Shown here: piece after piece, positions 1 to 10,185 of the stretch
Position numbering within the stretch: the stretch's first letter is position 1
How the letters are laid out: the number at the start of each line of letters is the position of its first letter
DNA from: Anagrus nilaparvatae
Taxonomy: Eukaryota; Arthropoda; Insecta; Hymenoptera; Mymaridae
Assembly: GCA_022575985.1 (NCBI GenBank)
Contig: JAKSXM010000263.1
Coordinates: 11,078,001 to 11,142,000 of the forward strand
Reading direction: 5' to 3'
Length of the DNA: 64,000 bases
Translations under genes and position numbers: made by a program
The notes under the pieces: model-generated
The model's database searches: none
What the model was told of the DNA's origin: nothing
What the model saw: only the letters and a program-made list of their open reading frames with translations

Positions 1-720
1 AAGTCAATAAAAATTTTTCAATGCTATCATGGCAAAAAAATATTTTAAGTTGCAAATTTTAAATAAAACAGGACACTATTAGAAAAAGATTTAGAATGAC
101 ATATAGTTTCTGCCAAGGTCAATAAAAATATTTCAATGTTTACATTGCATAAAAATATTCGAAATACTAATTTTTATATATAACAGAGCATTATTCAAAA
201 AAATTTAGAATGAAATACAGTTTCTGCTAAAGTCAATAATAATATTTCAATGCAATCATTGCATAAAAATATTTAAAAATACAATTTTCATATAAAACAG
301 AAGACTGATCGCAAAAAAATTTAGAATGGCGTATAGCTTCTGCTAAAGTCAATAAAAATATTTCAATGCTATCATTGCATAAAAATTTTTGAAAATCCAA
401 CTTTTGTATAAAACAAGACACTATTTGAAAAACATTTAAATTGACGTATAGTTTCTGCCAAAGTCAATAAAAATATTTCAATGTTAACATTGCATAAAAA
501 TATTCGAAATCCCGATTTTTATATATAACAGAGCATTATTCAAAAAAAATTTAGAATGGAGTACAGTTTCCGATAAAGTCAGTAATAATATTTCAATGCA
601 ATCATTGCATAAAAACATTTTAAATTACAATTTTCATATAAAACAGGATACTAATCTTAAAAAATTTAGAATGGTGTATAGTTTTTGCTAAAGTCAATAA
701 AGATATTTCAATACAATGAA
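1..720. repeat. ~115-bp tandem repeat array, direct units
   Basis: About six and a half units recur every 115-116 bases, each with the phrase AGTCAATAAAAATATTTCAA (starts near 1, 114, 229, 345, 461, 576 and 691), followed by a GCATAAAAATATT segment and a TTTAGAATGGCGTATAG segment. The array is cut by the window edge. No coding capacity is visible; the short open frame inside it is a by-product of the repeat. Confidence 0.85.
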
Positions 721-1229
721 ATTGAGAATAAAATACATTATTTATGCAATCATTTATGCAATATAGCATTGAAATAAATGTATTGAATTTAGCAAAATAT
801 ACGCCATTCTAAATTTTTATCGAATAAAAGTAGCCTGTTTTATAGAACAGTTGTAATTTCAATGTTTTTATGCAATGATAGCATTAAAATATTAGTATTG
901 ATTTTAGCAGATTATTATACACCGCAAAAATATTTTCGAATCGTATCTTGTTTTATAGAAATGTTTTTCTGTACTGAGGCCCGAATGTATTTCCATTAAA
1001 TGAAATATTTATATTTTTTCGAAAGCTTTATTTTTTCATGTTTAAGACAGACGATATCCATTTTCTTAGTGAAATTATTTAAGCTCTTTCATATATAAAA
1101 CACCCGACAATATATATTAAAATTTTTAGAAGTTTTTCAAATTGTGGACAATCAATATGAGTTTATCTTTCTAAGTTGTTAAAAAAAAATTAAAGAGGGG
1201 TCTAGTTTTTGTTAAATTCAATACTAATA
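721..1229. repeat. Inverted copies of the 115-bp repeat, then AT-rich spacer
   Basis: From about 735 to 960 the same repeat appears in reverse orientation, for example ACGCCATTCTAAATTTTT near 809. The block is therefore a foldback with tandem-repeat arms. From 961 to 1195 I recognise nothing. Around 1200-1229 a direct-orientation piece (TTTTTGTTAAATTCAATACT) returns and abuts the poly-T that ends the neighbouring retrotransposon, which suggests that element inserted into this repeat. Confidence 0.65.
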
Positions 1230-2690
1230 TTTTTTTTTTTTTTATTATTAAAGCTTTCAACTTTTACATATAAAGAAAAGTTATTTAGCTGATACATTGT
1301 TATATTACAGTTTTGTCATACAATATTTCATTTTACAATTTTATTACAAATTTACTTATTAAATACCATCTTCTCTTTTTTTTAAACATTTAAATTACAG
1401 TTTTGCAAAAAGTTAAATATTTTTTTTATAAATATGCTATTTGGTTCACATAGAAATATCTTTATGTCAAATGGAGGAAATTTGCGATATTTTGACAGCT
1501 CATTGTACAATTTTTTTCTCTGATTATTAAATAAATCACATTGCCAGAAAATGTGATTAATGTCCTGTGTATCACAGCCACAGGTGCACGCAGGACTGTC
1601 TGTAATTTTTATTTTGTAAAGTGAGGCATTTAAATTGTAATGTCCAGATCTTAATCTATTTACTGTCGTGATTAGATTTCTCAGTAATGAGCTATCAATG
1701 AACCACGGTTTCGGAGTATCTTTATAGTATATTTCAAAATAGACTTTCCCTTTCGTTTCCCCCTCTTTTTTTATTTGATCATTATTTTTGTTTTTGATTT
1801 TTTTTTTTTAAATATGCATAAAAGTCAGTATGTGGTATAAGAATATTACTAGGATTGTCTTCAGTAGCTTGCTTTGCCAATTCATCAGCCTTTTCATTGC
1901 CAGGTATACCAACATGTGCTGGTATCCATACAATTTGCAAACTTTCGTCATCAAATAGTCTTAAAAGCTCTTTTATTTTATATATATAAAAGTTGATTTT
2001 TACATCAAAGTTACGCGTATTTAAAGTATCTAGCACACTTAGTGAATCTGTGTATATAAAATACTTATGCCCGCAATTCTTTTTTGCAAATTTTAAAGCT
2101 TCTAATATGGCGAAGCATTCAGCAGTATATATTGATGCGTATTTCGGTAGGCTTTTTCTAAATTCAAAATTAAATTTCGGAATATATACCCCTGAACCCA
2201 CTGATTTCCCTCTCTCCGATTTGCTACCATCAGTATAAATTTCTATACAATTACCGTTTAATGATTTTTTTTCAATGTTATTTTTTATAACACTATCTTT
2301 TATATCCCTATTATTCGTGGATATTTTAGTATTGACATTTTCCACGCTTATATGATATTCATATTTATATATATATTTAATTTTTGATTCTTTTTAATAA
2401 AACTTCTTATACCATATACTTCTTCAATGCACTCTTCTAAAATACCCCTTTTTTTTCTATTACTACTTATAATTTTATTATAAAAATATTCATTAATAAT
2501 TTTAGCTGTTTTACTACTACTGTTTGTTATATTTTTTAATACATATTTACAGCACAACAATTTAGATCTTTCTTCAAATAATAAAATTTTTGATTCTGCA
2601 ATACTAACATTATTTGGGGTACTTCTTCTATATCCTAGAGCTAGTTTTATGCAATAGTTTTGAATTCTTTCCAGAACTTTTTTCTTTTCT
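1230..2690 (-). mobile_element. 5'-truncated non-LTR retrotransposon
   Basis: On the minus strand this element ends in a poly-A tail (poly-T on the plus strand at about 1230-1243). Upstream lie a short 3' UTR, a C-terminal zinc-knuckle-like domain, an RNase H domain and the tail of a reverse transcriptase. The catalytic core of the reverse transcriptase is missing. The sequence stops where the giant palindrome begins at 2691, and the right flank of that palindrome does not resume the reading frame. An RNase H plus a C-terminal Cys/His domain fits I/Jockey-type non-LTR elements, but the clade cannot be fixed from this fragment. Confidence 0.88.
1382..2690 (-). pseudogene. Non-LTR polyprotein remnant: RT tail, RNase H, Cys/His domain
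   Basis: Three pieces in different frames make up this remnant. The first (2348-2690) has the RT C-terminal pattern ERIQNYCIKLALGYRRSTP. The second (1782-2345 and a little upstream) is an RNase H with its four acidic residues visible: YTDGSK (D39), TAECFAILEAL (E76), YTDSLSVL (D100) and GNEKADELAK (D154). The third (about 1382-1780) holds CTCGCDTQDINHIFWQC, the Cys/His motif often found after RNase H in non-LTR elements, and ends at a TAA near 1382. One frameshift lies in a TA-rich stretch near 2350-2370 and another in an A-run near 1800. It cannot make the intact polyprotein. Confidence 0.85.
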
Positions 2691-3478
2691 CTCAAAAGTC
2701 AGCTATTATTAACTGCAGATGTGAAATTTTCAATTTAAAAGTTTCGATAAGAACTCCATCTTTTCCAAAAAAAGTTTTATACCAGATCTCCAATCAGACT
2801 CTCAAAAATATTCATATTTTCTTGAGAAAGTAAATTTCCAATCTCTGAAGATCAAAACAAGTAAAAATATAGTTTTTTACACTGTCAGATTGCGCAGCAG
2901 CGCTTAAATTTTTCTTAAAAATTAAGCAAATTCTTAAAAATGTGTAATTTAAGGGACAGTAAATATTTTTTTGAAAATCAAATTTTTTTTGTGCGCATAA
3001 ATCACATCATATACACTGTGAAAATTCTTGTCCTGGTAATTAATATCTGGGTAGTAAATTTATGCTACCGAGATAAAAAGGTTACTACCTATATAGTAAT
3101 TACCAGATTTTACACTATATGTATCAAGAGTATCAAGTATGTGTGAAAAAATTTTTTTTTTCTTCGAAATCTCCTCTTTAATTTTTAAACGCGATCTTCT
3201 CGAAGCAGGCTTTCTTAAATTGACATGCAAGTTCGTGCGATAACTATTTCACCGATTTACCTAAAGTTTGATGAGTAGTTAAAAAAATATATTAACATGG
3301 AACATGTTTATAGGGAAGGAGTACTTGAGACCTTGAAAATTAAGGGGTGGGGTAAATTTGTCCTACTTAAGGGGGGTGGTCAAATTTGTCCTATTTAAGT
3401 GGGGGGTAAAATTTGTCCTATTTAAGGGGGGGGGGGGTCAAATGAGACTTGGAATAATTAAGAGACTTTGAAAAATCT

Positions 3479-3554
3479 AGACTTCAGGACTTAGGATAAT
3501 ACACGTTTATGGACCTAAGTCCATAAACGTGTATTATCCTAAGTCCTGAAGTCT
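3479..3554. repeat. Perfect 36-bp hairpin
   Basis: The arm at 3479-3514 begins AGACTTCAGGACTTAGG. It is matched by its reverse complement at 3519-3554 around a 4-base loop CTAA. The opposite palindrome arm holds the corresponding hairpin at about 17863-17938 with only one or two changes. Confidence 0.9.
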
Positions 3555-4471
3555 ATATTATTCTAAAATAATATCGATTTAGGGACTTGGAATAATTCAG
3601 GTTTAGGGAATCAAAATAGTTTAGGTTTAGAATCTTAACAGCTAGTCAGGTGATAATTATAAATTATAAAATTAGAAAATTGTATTGTAATGTCTGTAAG
3701 ATTTGTATTATACTTAGTCCTCAGCTGTAAGTAAACATGTTCCATGCATTTAGGTTGCGTTTACACAAACCAGTTATAAGTTTTTTTGATGGGCTGACTT
3801 CGAATTTTTTTTTTTTAAAGTTCTCGAAAAGTATTTACAGCCTAAAAGATTTTGCCACTCATATGTTAAAAACCGTGTTTTTCGTATCTGAGCTACCCCA
3901 AATTTTCAAAATAACTTTTTAGGTAAATAAAATTTAAAAATCTAGATAAAAAAATATGATTGCTAGGAAGGAGCCTTTCCAGAAGAAAAAAAACATTTCT
4001 TTTTACGATGAAACTTAGCCATGTTATCGTCAATTTAAGATTTTCTACAATCAGATTGTCTTAAAAAAGATATTGAAAAAAGCCTGTTTCTGAAAATAAA
4101 ATAGACATTAATTGCTTGATTCATATGGTAAAATACTTTTTTTTTTTTTTAAATCGTTTACTTTTTCTCTGAGTATTCATATTCTTCAAGAAAAAAATCA
4201 TTTTTCTTTTATCAAATTTCAACTTTTAGGTCAAAAACCAATGAAAATCTGTGTTAAATAAATTTTGCTACTTACAGTTTTCAAAAGGTTCTGACCTACA
4301 CATTAAAATTTTGTCAATAAAAAGGATTTCTTTCTTGAAGAAATGAATACTCTGGGAAAAATTAATCAATATTTTAAAACAAATTATTATTCTTCGATGA
4401 AAATCAAGCTAGTCATGCATATTTTATGTTCAGAAACCGGCTTCATTTAATAGGATTTTAATCATTTTTAA

Positions 4472-4730
4472 GGGGCAGTAGAGGTTAAAATCCGACTTTT
4501 TTTGAAAAACCTAATTTTCAGAAAATGTTAACAAAAAATTGAAAATCCAAGAAGAGGGAAACATTTCCAAGACTTTGGCGGATTCAAAACTGTGGGTTTG
4601 GGTCTTTTTATATTATGTTTGCTCGGAGAATTTTTTCTTTGAAAATTTATCTTTAAAAAATTAAGGATAATTAACATTTTCTGAAAATTAGGTTTTTTCA
4701 AAAAAGTCGGATTTTAACCTGTACTGCCCC
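4472..4730. mobile_element. Small TTAA-flanked inverted-repeat element (left arm)
   Basis: This 259-bp element lies between TTAA copies at 4468-4471 and 4731-4734. Its termini are GGGGCAGTAGAGGTTAAAAT and the near-perfect reverse complement ending ACCTGTACTGCCCC. The right palindrome arm has the uninterrupted site with a single TTAA at 17015-17018. TTAA duplication is the piggyBac-type signature; there is no coding sequence, so it would be a non-autonomous derivative. Confidence 0.85.
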
Positions 4731-5567
4731 TTAAGACAAATTTCAGCAATAATATGCATAATATTTGCTTGATTTCCATCGCAAAATAACAAATTTTTTT
4801 TTTAAATCATATTATTTTTCCCTGAGTATTCATTTCTTTAAGAAAAGAATTATTTTTATTGAGAAAATTTCAATTTTTAGGTCAAAAACTGTGTTAAGTA
4901 AATTTTTCTACTTGCAACTTTCAAAGGCTTTGGACCTAAAAATTGAATTATTGTCAAGAAAAATGTTTTTTTTTCTTAAGGAAATGAATTTCCAGGGAAA
5001 AATTAATCGATTAAAAAAAAAAATTATTTTTTTACGATGAAAATCAAGCGAGTAATGAATGTTTAAAGTTCAGAAACAGGCTTTTTTCAATATAGAAATA
5101 TCGTTTATAGTCAATTTTTGGATCTGATAAGTAATTTTTTTTTAAATTTTTTCTTAAATTTTTGCCACTAAAAAATACAAAAAATGCGGTGTTTTATTTT
5201 TTAGCACGTAGTACTTAATTTCTTCCTATGAAAGTACGAGTATCTAGAATTATTGTTTCTAAAGGATTTCTCTTTCTGATACGTACTTTTTCAAAAAATT
5301 TTTTAAAAAATTTTTTACATAAAAAAATTAAAAAAACTCCATCATTTTTTTTCATTTTGTACCAAGAACTTAATTTTTTTCTATGAAAGTTCTAATATCA
5401 AGAATTATCTAGAATTATCGTTTTTATTCGTTATCTAAAATCTGATACTTAATTTTTCGAAAATTTTTGTCTCAAAAATTTTTCTTAAAAAAAATACAAA
5501 AATCACTAATTTTTTTTTCTTTTTGGATGTAGTATAATTTTTTTCTATTAAAGTATTAACTTGATAT

Positions 5568-6176
5568 TATAAAGGAATTGCTATATGGGTATATTTTATA
5601 ACTGGGACCTTGAGTTTAGGTAATAATAGGTTTAATAATAATAAAATGATATAATATTATAATATAAATTACTTAATTATGATTTATTAAAAAACTTACA
5701 AACGATCCTTTCCTTAAACTTAACTTACATTTAATTCTTTTAACTTAGAGTTCACTAATAATTTTTAACTTAATGTTCACTAATAATATTTAACTTAATG
5801 TTCACTTAATGTCCTTAACGTGTACACTTGATAAATAATAACTTTAACAAATATTATTTAACTGGTGATAATATAAACATAAAAACTTGGTAATAATAAA
5901 ATATTATAAGACTGGTAAACTTGTTTTAACTTGTAAAATAACTGTTATACTTTTTACTATTGCCACTCTTCGGGACCTGCTCAAATCAAGATCCGGAAGA
6001 AGAAGAAAGAAGCTGTCAACGTCAATCAGTCCCAAGCCTTTCCTCCTCTCCTTTTCTTAGCGGCCCGTGATTAGGCATGCGTATTAATTAATTATACACA
6101 TCGATGGATATTACAGCATCCATCAATGTATAATACTAATACGAAACTTATAGTTATATATTATAGTTATAAGAGC

Positions 6177-6244
<68 letters not shown>

Positions 6245-6271
6245 GGAGTGTAATATATGGACAGCATTACA
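5568..6271 (-). repeat. 3' LTR of the gypsy element (704 bp)
   Basis: It is near-identical to 12893-13548 joined to 14726-14769. I noticed GGAAGAAG versus GAAAGAAG, one C/T change, and a different length of the TA microsatellite at 6187-6240. On the sense strand the LTR starts TGTAATGCTGTCC and ends CCTTTATA, so the 5' TG is canonical but the 3' end is TA rather than CA. The plus strand keeps the region CGGGACCTGCTCAAATCAAG. Confidence 0.9.
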
Positions 6272-6287
6272 CCCTCCCCCTTAAGCC
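6272..6287 (-). promoter_or_regulatory. Polypurine tract of the gypsy element
   Basis: On the sense (minus) strand AAGGGGGAGGG directly abuts the TG that opens the 3' LTR. This is where plus-strand DNA synthesis is primed in LTR retrotransposons. The decayed relative at 27977 has the same tract in the same place. Confidence 0.85.
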
Positions 6288-6450
6288 AGGTCAACTGGTT
6301 GACATGGTTAGAATAACTTAACCTAGCTTACTTGTTATTAAAACTATTAACGTTCTATACTTAAATTTCTATTTTATAATTTAATTTTATATCGAATTGT
6401 TGATTATTATTTACTTTTATTCTTAAAATTCTAAACTATAATTATGTATG

Positions 6451-9400
6451 CTAGAATATTTGACTAATACTACTGTTATGATATATTTTGGTCTTGTAGG
6501 AGAACCCCCTTTTATCATTACCATTATTTATAACCCTTGGGCGAAGATTTCTTTTTCCTACTTCTAACGAGTCCTTAGCTGAACTAACCGGGCCCTGGTT
6601 GTCAGCTTGACCTTCAGAAGTCTGATTTTTTCGTGGCCTACCACGACCTCGCTTCTCATCTAGAAGATTTTCAGAGCTCTTGTCCCCGTTCAGTTTATCT
6701 TGCGATATGTTGAGATCTTCTTTATTGATTGAAATGTTTGGCCGTGCTGGGCTACTACCTTGCTCATCTGCTTGCACCTTTTCAGGCGCTAGGATCGTTC
6801 TACGAATTGGTCCTCTTTTTTTCTTCTTAGGACGGCCTCTACCTCGTTTTGGATTATTTGTGGGTGTTTTATGTGGTAAAATTGATTCTGTTGGTTCTTC
6901 AGAACTCTTTGATTCATTTTCATCTTCATCTTCACTATATTCTTCTCTTAAAGTTAACTGGCTGGCATTAAAATCTCCTATTATATTATTATCGAAATCA
7001 GATACTTCGAATCTGTTTTCCGAAAGCTGTTTTGTAATTATATACACACCTCTTCGTTTTGGAGCAAGTGCCCCTACTATGTGATCTGCAGTACTGGATT
7101 GGACTACATTTGGAATTAAAACCTTGTCCCCTACTTTAAAGTTATGATCAGTACGGCCTTTATCATAGTTTCTAGCTTGAATTTCTGTGGACTCTTTTTG
7201 ATTATCTTGTGCTATTTGACGAACTTGCTGAACCTCGTTTGTCTTCTTTGCATACTCTAAGGCAGCCTTGTGCTCAGCAGATCGTTTTAAAGTTGGTGCG
7301 AGCTCAGGATTACGACCATAACAAAGATAAAATGGAGTATAGCCTATACTTTCGTGAACAGATGTGTTATAGGTCCAAATAATTTCCATTAGGTCGTTAT
7401 CCCATGTTCTATGATCAGGTTTCATATGTGCAATAATCATAGATTTTGCTGTTTTATTTACTCTTTCTACAGGGTCCGCTTGTTGCTGACCTGGTGGAAT
7501 TTTCACATGCTCTATACCCTTACTTTCGGTAAACTCTTGCATAGTGCTATTAACATATTCTGTGCCATTGTCTGTTATCAGCTGATCTGGAAATCCATGC
7601 CTATAAGTTACATATCTTTTAAAATTTGATAGTATTGTTTTAGCATTTTTAGACCTAATTGGAATTACTTCTATAAACTTTGTAAAAAGATCTTCGAAAA
7701 CTAAAATGTGTGTAAACCCATCTTTCGACCGTGGAAAAGGTCCCATGCAATCTGATGCGACCTTTCTCCAGGGAGAAGGAATTTTTCTTTTTTCCATAAA
7801 ACCTGCTGGCTTAGTATTTCTTGGCTTACATTGCTGACAGACGTAACAACATCTTACGTACTTGACAATATCTTTGTGCATATTAGGCCAAAAATACAGG
7901 GCGAACGCTCTATAATAAGTTTTTTTCTGACCTAAATGGCGACCTTGTTCTTCATGACACTCTATTAGGACTCTTTTTTTCTCATCTTTTGGTATAACTA
8001 ACTTCCAATCTGTTTCTTCATCGCGAATAGATGCTGTTCTGGGATCTGGCCTATAATAATATAGAAGACCATCTATAACTTTCCAATCTCGAAACTTGTT
8101 TGGATTTTCTTGAACATCTTTAATCCGTTGAAGATACCATTTATCTTCTATTTTTTCTATATCTATTGAAGAGACTGCAGTTTCGTTTTGAACAATATTG
8201 TCACTATCTATTTTCTCCTCCTCGTGAGATCTAGAGAGGGCGTCTGGTACAACGTTGTATTTACCTTTTTTGTGTTTTACTTCAAAATCATACTGCTGTA
8301 ATTCGAATACCCATCTAGCTAGTCTACCGGAAGGATTCTTTTTTTCTCTTAGCCATTTTAAAGCATCATGATCAGTTATTACCGTAAATTTAGTCCCTTC
8401 TATGTAGCAGCGATATTTTTTGATAGCAAATAAAATACCGAGGCATTCTTTTTCTGATATGTTATATAAATTTCTTTCAGTATCATTTAAAACTCTACTG
8501 GCGTATGATATTACTCTTTCTTGACCATTTGTGACTTGTAATAATACTGCTCCAAGTCCAGTATTGCTTGCGTCCGTTTCAATTATAAATGGTTCTTCAA
8601 AATTTGGTCTACCTAAAATTGGCGCTGTTATGAGCTTTGCTTTTAATATTTCGAACGCATTTTGACATTCCTCGGTCCACTTAAATGGGACATTCTTGGT
8701 TAAGCTAGTGAGCGGTGCTGCTATACTTGCAAAGTCAGGAATAAATTTCCTGTACCATGACGTCATACCTAAATATCTTTGTATTTGCTTTTTATTTTTT
8801 GGTACAAGGTACTCTACTATGGGTCTAGTTTTATCTGGGTCTGGTTGAGTACCATTCTCATCAATTAAAAAACCTAAATATTTAACTTGTGTTTTGCCAA
8901 AGAAACTTTTCGAACGGTTTATAGTAAATCCTGCTTCGTTTAATTTATTTATGACTAGTTTTAGCCAATATAGGTGCTCATCCCAGGTCAGAGTAGCTAT
9001 GATAATATCATCGATATATACCATCACGTAGGGAGCCATATCTGGTGTAATAAGCATTTGCATGGCTCTTTGAAATGTCGCTGGCGCCCCCTTCAGGCCA
9101 AAAGGCATTTTGACATATTCAAAAATGCCTTTACCTGGTACGACAAAAGCCGTGAGGTGCTGACACTGCTCAGCGACCGGAATTTGATTAAACGCTTGTG
9201 AAAGGTCTAAAGTGCTAATGTAGCGTGCTTTTTGCAGCTTATTAAGCATCTGATCCATATTAGGGATCGGGAAAGCATCTCCTTTAGACACACTATTTAA
9301 TTTCCGATAGTCGATGCACATCCGCCATTTTGTAATTGGCTTATGATTTTCATCTACTACCTCTCTTCTAACCATCACTACTGGGGAAGCCCATTCACTT

Positions 9401-10185
9401 TTTGATGGTTTAATCACGCCTTTTTTGAGAAGTTCGTCTACTTGATTATGCATTTCTTTTTCTATAGCTGGGGATACTGGGTAGCACCGTTGACGAATAG
9501 GTTGTGCACTACCTACGTCAATGAAATGCTCACATAAATTAGTACATCCTAATTCACCATCTTCATATGGGATTAGGTTATCTAGGAGCTTATTAAGCTG
9601 ATCTATTTGGTCACGAGTTGGTGGCTTTAAACCTGATTCACCAACATCGAGTCCTACTGAGGCTACGTCAACTTTTATATTTGCATCATACCCCTCAACT
9701 TCTATAGAGTTTTCTCGGGGAGATAAGCGGACGTTAAATAATCTGTAAAAATCTGCGCCAAGAATACAGCCGTTATAAAGGTTAGGCATAATTATAACCT
9801 CTATACTTTTTGTAGAGCTACCGACAGTGAAGTCAAAAGTAGCTGCGTTTACTATCGGGGTAAGGCTACCATCAGCTACTCGCACACCTCCCCCTATGTA
9901 TGTTTTTAATTCTACTCCTGCTGCCTTGGCAATATCTATACCTACTGGTCCTAAGATGGTACGAGCAGAGCCTGAATCGAGTAAAGATTTCACTTCCCGA
10001 TCTTGAATATTGACCTTAAGCCACCATCGTGAAAATAAATCTTCTGATGTTGCAAAGCACTCGGTGAAAATTTCATTGATGGTTTGGCTCATGAATTCCT
10101 TGCTCGGTTCAGATGGAGTCTGCTTCGGTTTTTGGGGAGAAGTAGGGACCACTACTCTCCCCGGCGCTTGTTTTTTTCTACACAC
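6451..10185 (-). CDS. pol: Gypsy Pol polyprotein (protease, RT, RNase H, integrase)
   Basis: This is a 1244-codon open frame without internal stops. An aspartic protease lies around residues 55-155, with DSGS at 70-73 and ILGADF at 141-146. Reverse transcriptase covers about 240-500, with LDLSQAF and the catalytic YIDD at 390-393. RNase H covers about 530-650 (ETDAS, ITDHDALKWL). Integrase has a zinc-binding H744/H750 with C783/C786, a core D812, D872 and E907, and a GPY-like tail module near 1040-1075. After it comes an acidic stretch and two AT-hook-like GRGRP motifs (about 1113-1121 and 1188-1196). The last two integrase acids are separated by 34 residues, one fewer than the usual 35. The frame starts at a non-ATG codon and is probably reached by -1 frameshifting from gag. 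It would copy the element's RNA and insert the DNA. Confidence 0.95.
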   Translation of the reverse strand: MCRKKQAPGRVVVPTSPQKPKQTPSEPSKEFMSQTINEIFTECFATSEDLFSRWWLKVNIQDREVKSLLDSGSARTILGPVGIDIAKAAGVELKTYIGGGVRVADGSLTPIVNAATFDFTVGSSTKSIEVIIMPNLYNGCILGADFYRLFNVRLSPRENSIEVEGYDANIKVDVASVGLDVGESGLKPPTRDQIDQLNKLLDNLIPYEDGELGCTNLCEHFIDVGSAQPIRQRCYPVSPAIEKEMHNQVDELLKKGVIKPSKSEWASPVVMVRREVVDENHKPITKWRMCIDYRKLNSVSKGDAFPIPNMDQMLNKLQKARYISTLDLSQAFNQIPVAEQCQHLTAFVVPGKGIFEYVKMPFGLKGAPATFQRAMQMLITPDMAPYVMVYIDDIIIATLTWDEHLYWLKLVINKLNEAGFTINRSKSFFGKTQVKYLGFLIDENGTQPDPDKTRPIVEYLVPKNKKQIQRYLGMTSWYRKFIPDFASIAAPLTSLTKNVPFKWTEECQNAFEILKAKLITAPILGRPNFEEPFIIETDASNTGLGAVLLQVTNGQERVISYASRVLNDTERNLYNISEKECLGILFAIKKYRCYIEGTKFTVITDHDALKWLREKKNPSGRLARWVFELQQYDFEVKHKKGKYNVVPDALSRSHEEEKIDSDNIVQNETAVSSIDIEKIEDKWYLQRIKDVQENPNKFRDWKVIDGLLYYYRPDPRTASIRDEETDWKLVIPKDEKKRVLIECHEEQGRHLGQKKTYYRAFALYFWPNMHKDIVKYVRCCYVCQQCKPRNTKPAGFMEKRKIPSPWRKVASDCMGPFPRSKDGFTHILVFEDLFTKFIEVIPIRSKNAKTILSNFKRYVTYRHGFPDQLITDNGTEYVNSTMQEFTESKGIEHVKIPPGQQQADPVERVNKTAKSMIIAHMKPDHRTWDNDLMEIIWTYNTSVHESIGYTPFYLCYGRNPELAPTLKRSAEHKAALEYAKKTNEVQQVRQIAQDNQKESTEIQARNYDKGRTDHNFKVGDKVLIPNVVQSSTADHIVGALAPKRRGVYIITKQLSENRFEVSDFDNNIIGDFNASQLTLREEYSEDEDENESKSSEEPTESILPHKTPTNNPKRGRGRPKKKKRGPIRRTILAPEKVQADEQGSSPARPNISINKEDLNISQDKLNGDKSSENLLDEKRGRGRPRKNQTSEGQADNQGPVSSAKDSLEVGKRNLRPRVINNGNDKRGFSYKTKIYHNSSISQIF

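Larger units (their letters stand above)
2691..5567. repeat. Palindrome left arm, outer part
   Basis: This part is non-coding and AT-rich. It includes a G-run minisatellite at 3340-3440 (units like GGGGTCAAATTTGTCCTATTT), a hairpin at 3479-3554, two facing GGAACATGTT-type motifs near 3298 and 3735, a small TTAA-flanked element at 4472-4730, and from about 5100 several degenerate units of a dispersed repeat marked by TTTTTTTCTATGAAAGT. The same features appear inverted at 16270-18725. Confidence 0.8.

Noticed and set aside
1..960. CRISPR-like regular repeats
   Set aside because: Whole 115-bp units are repeated without unique spacers, and the DNA is eukaryotic; it is a tandem satellite.
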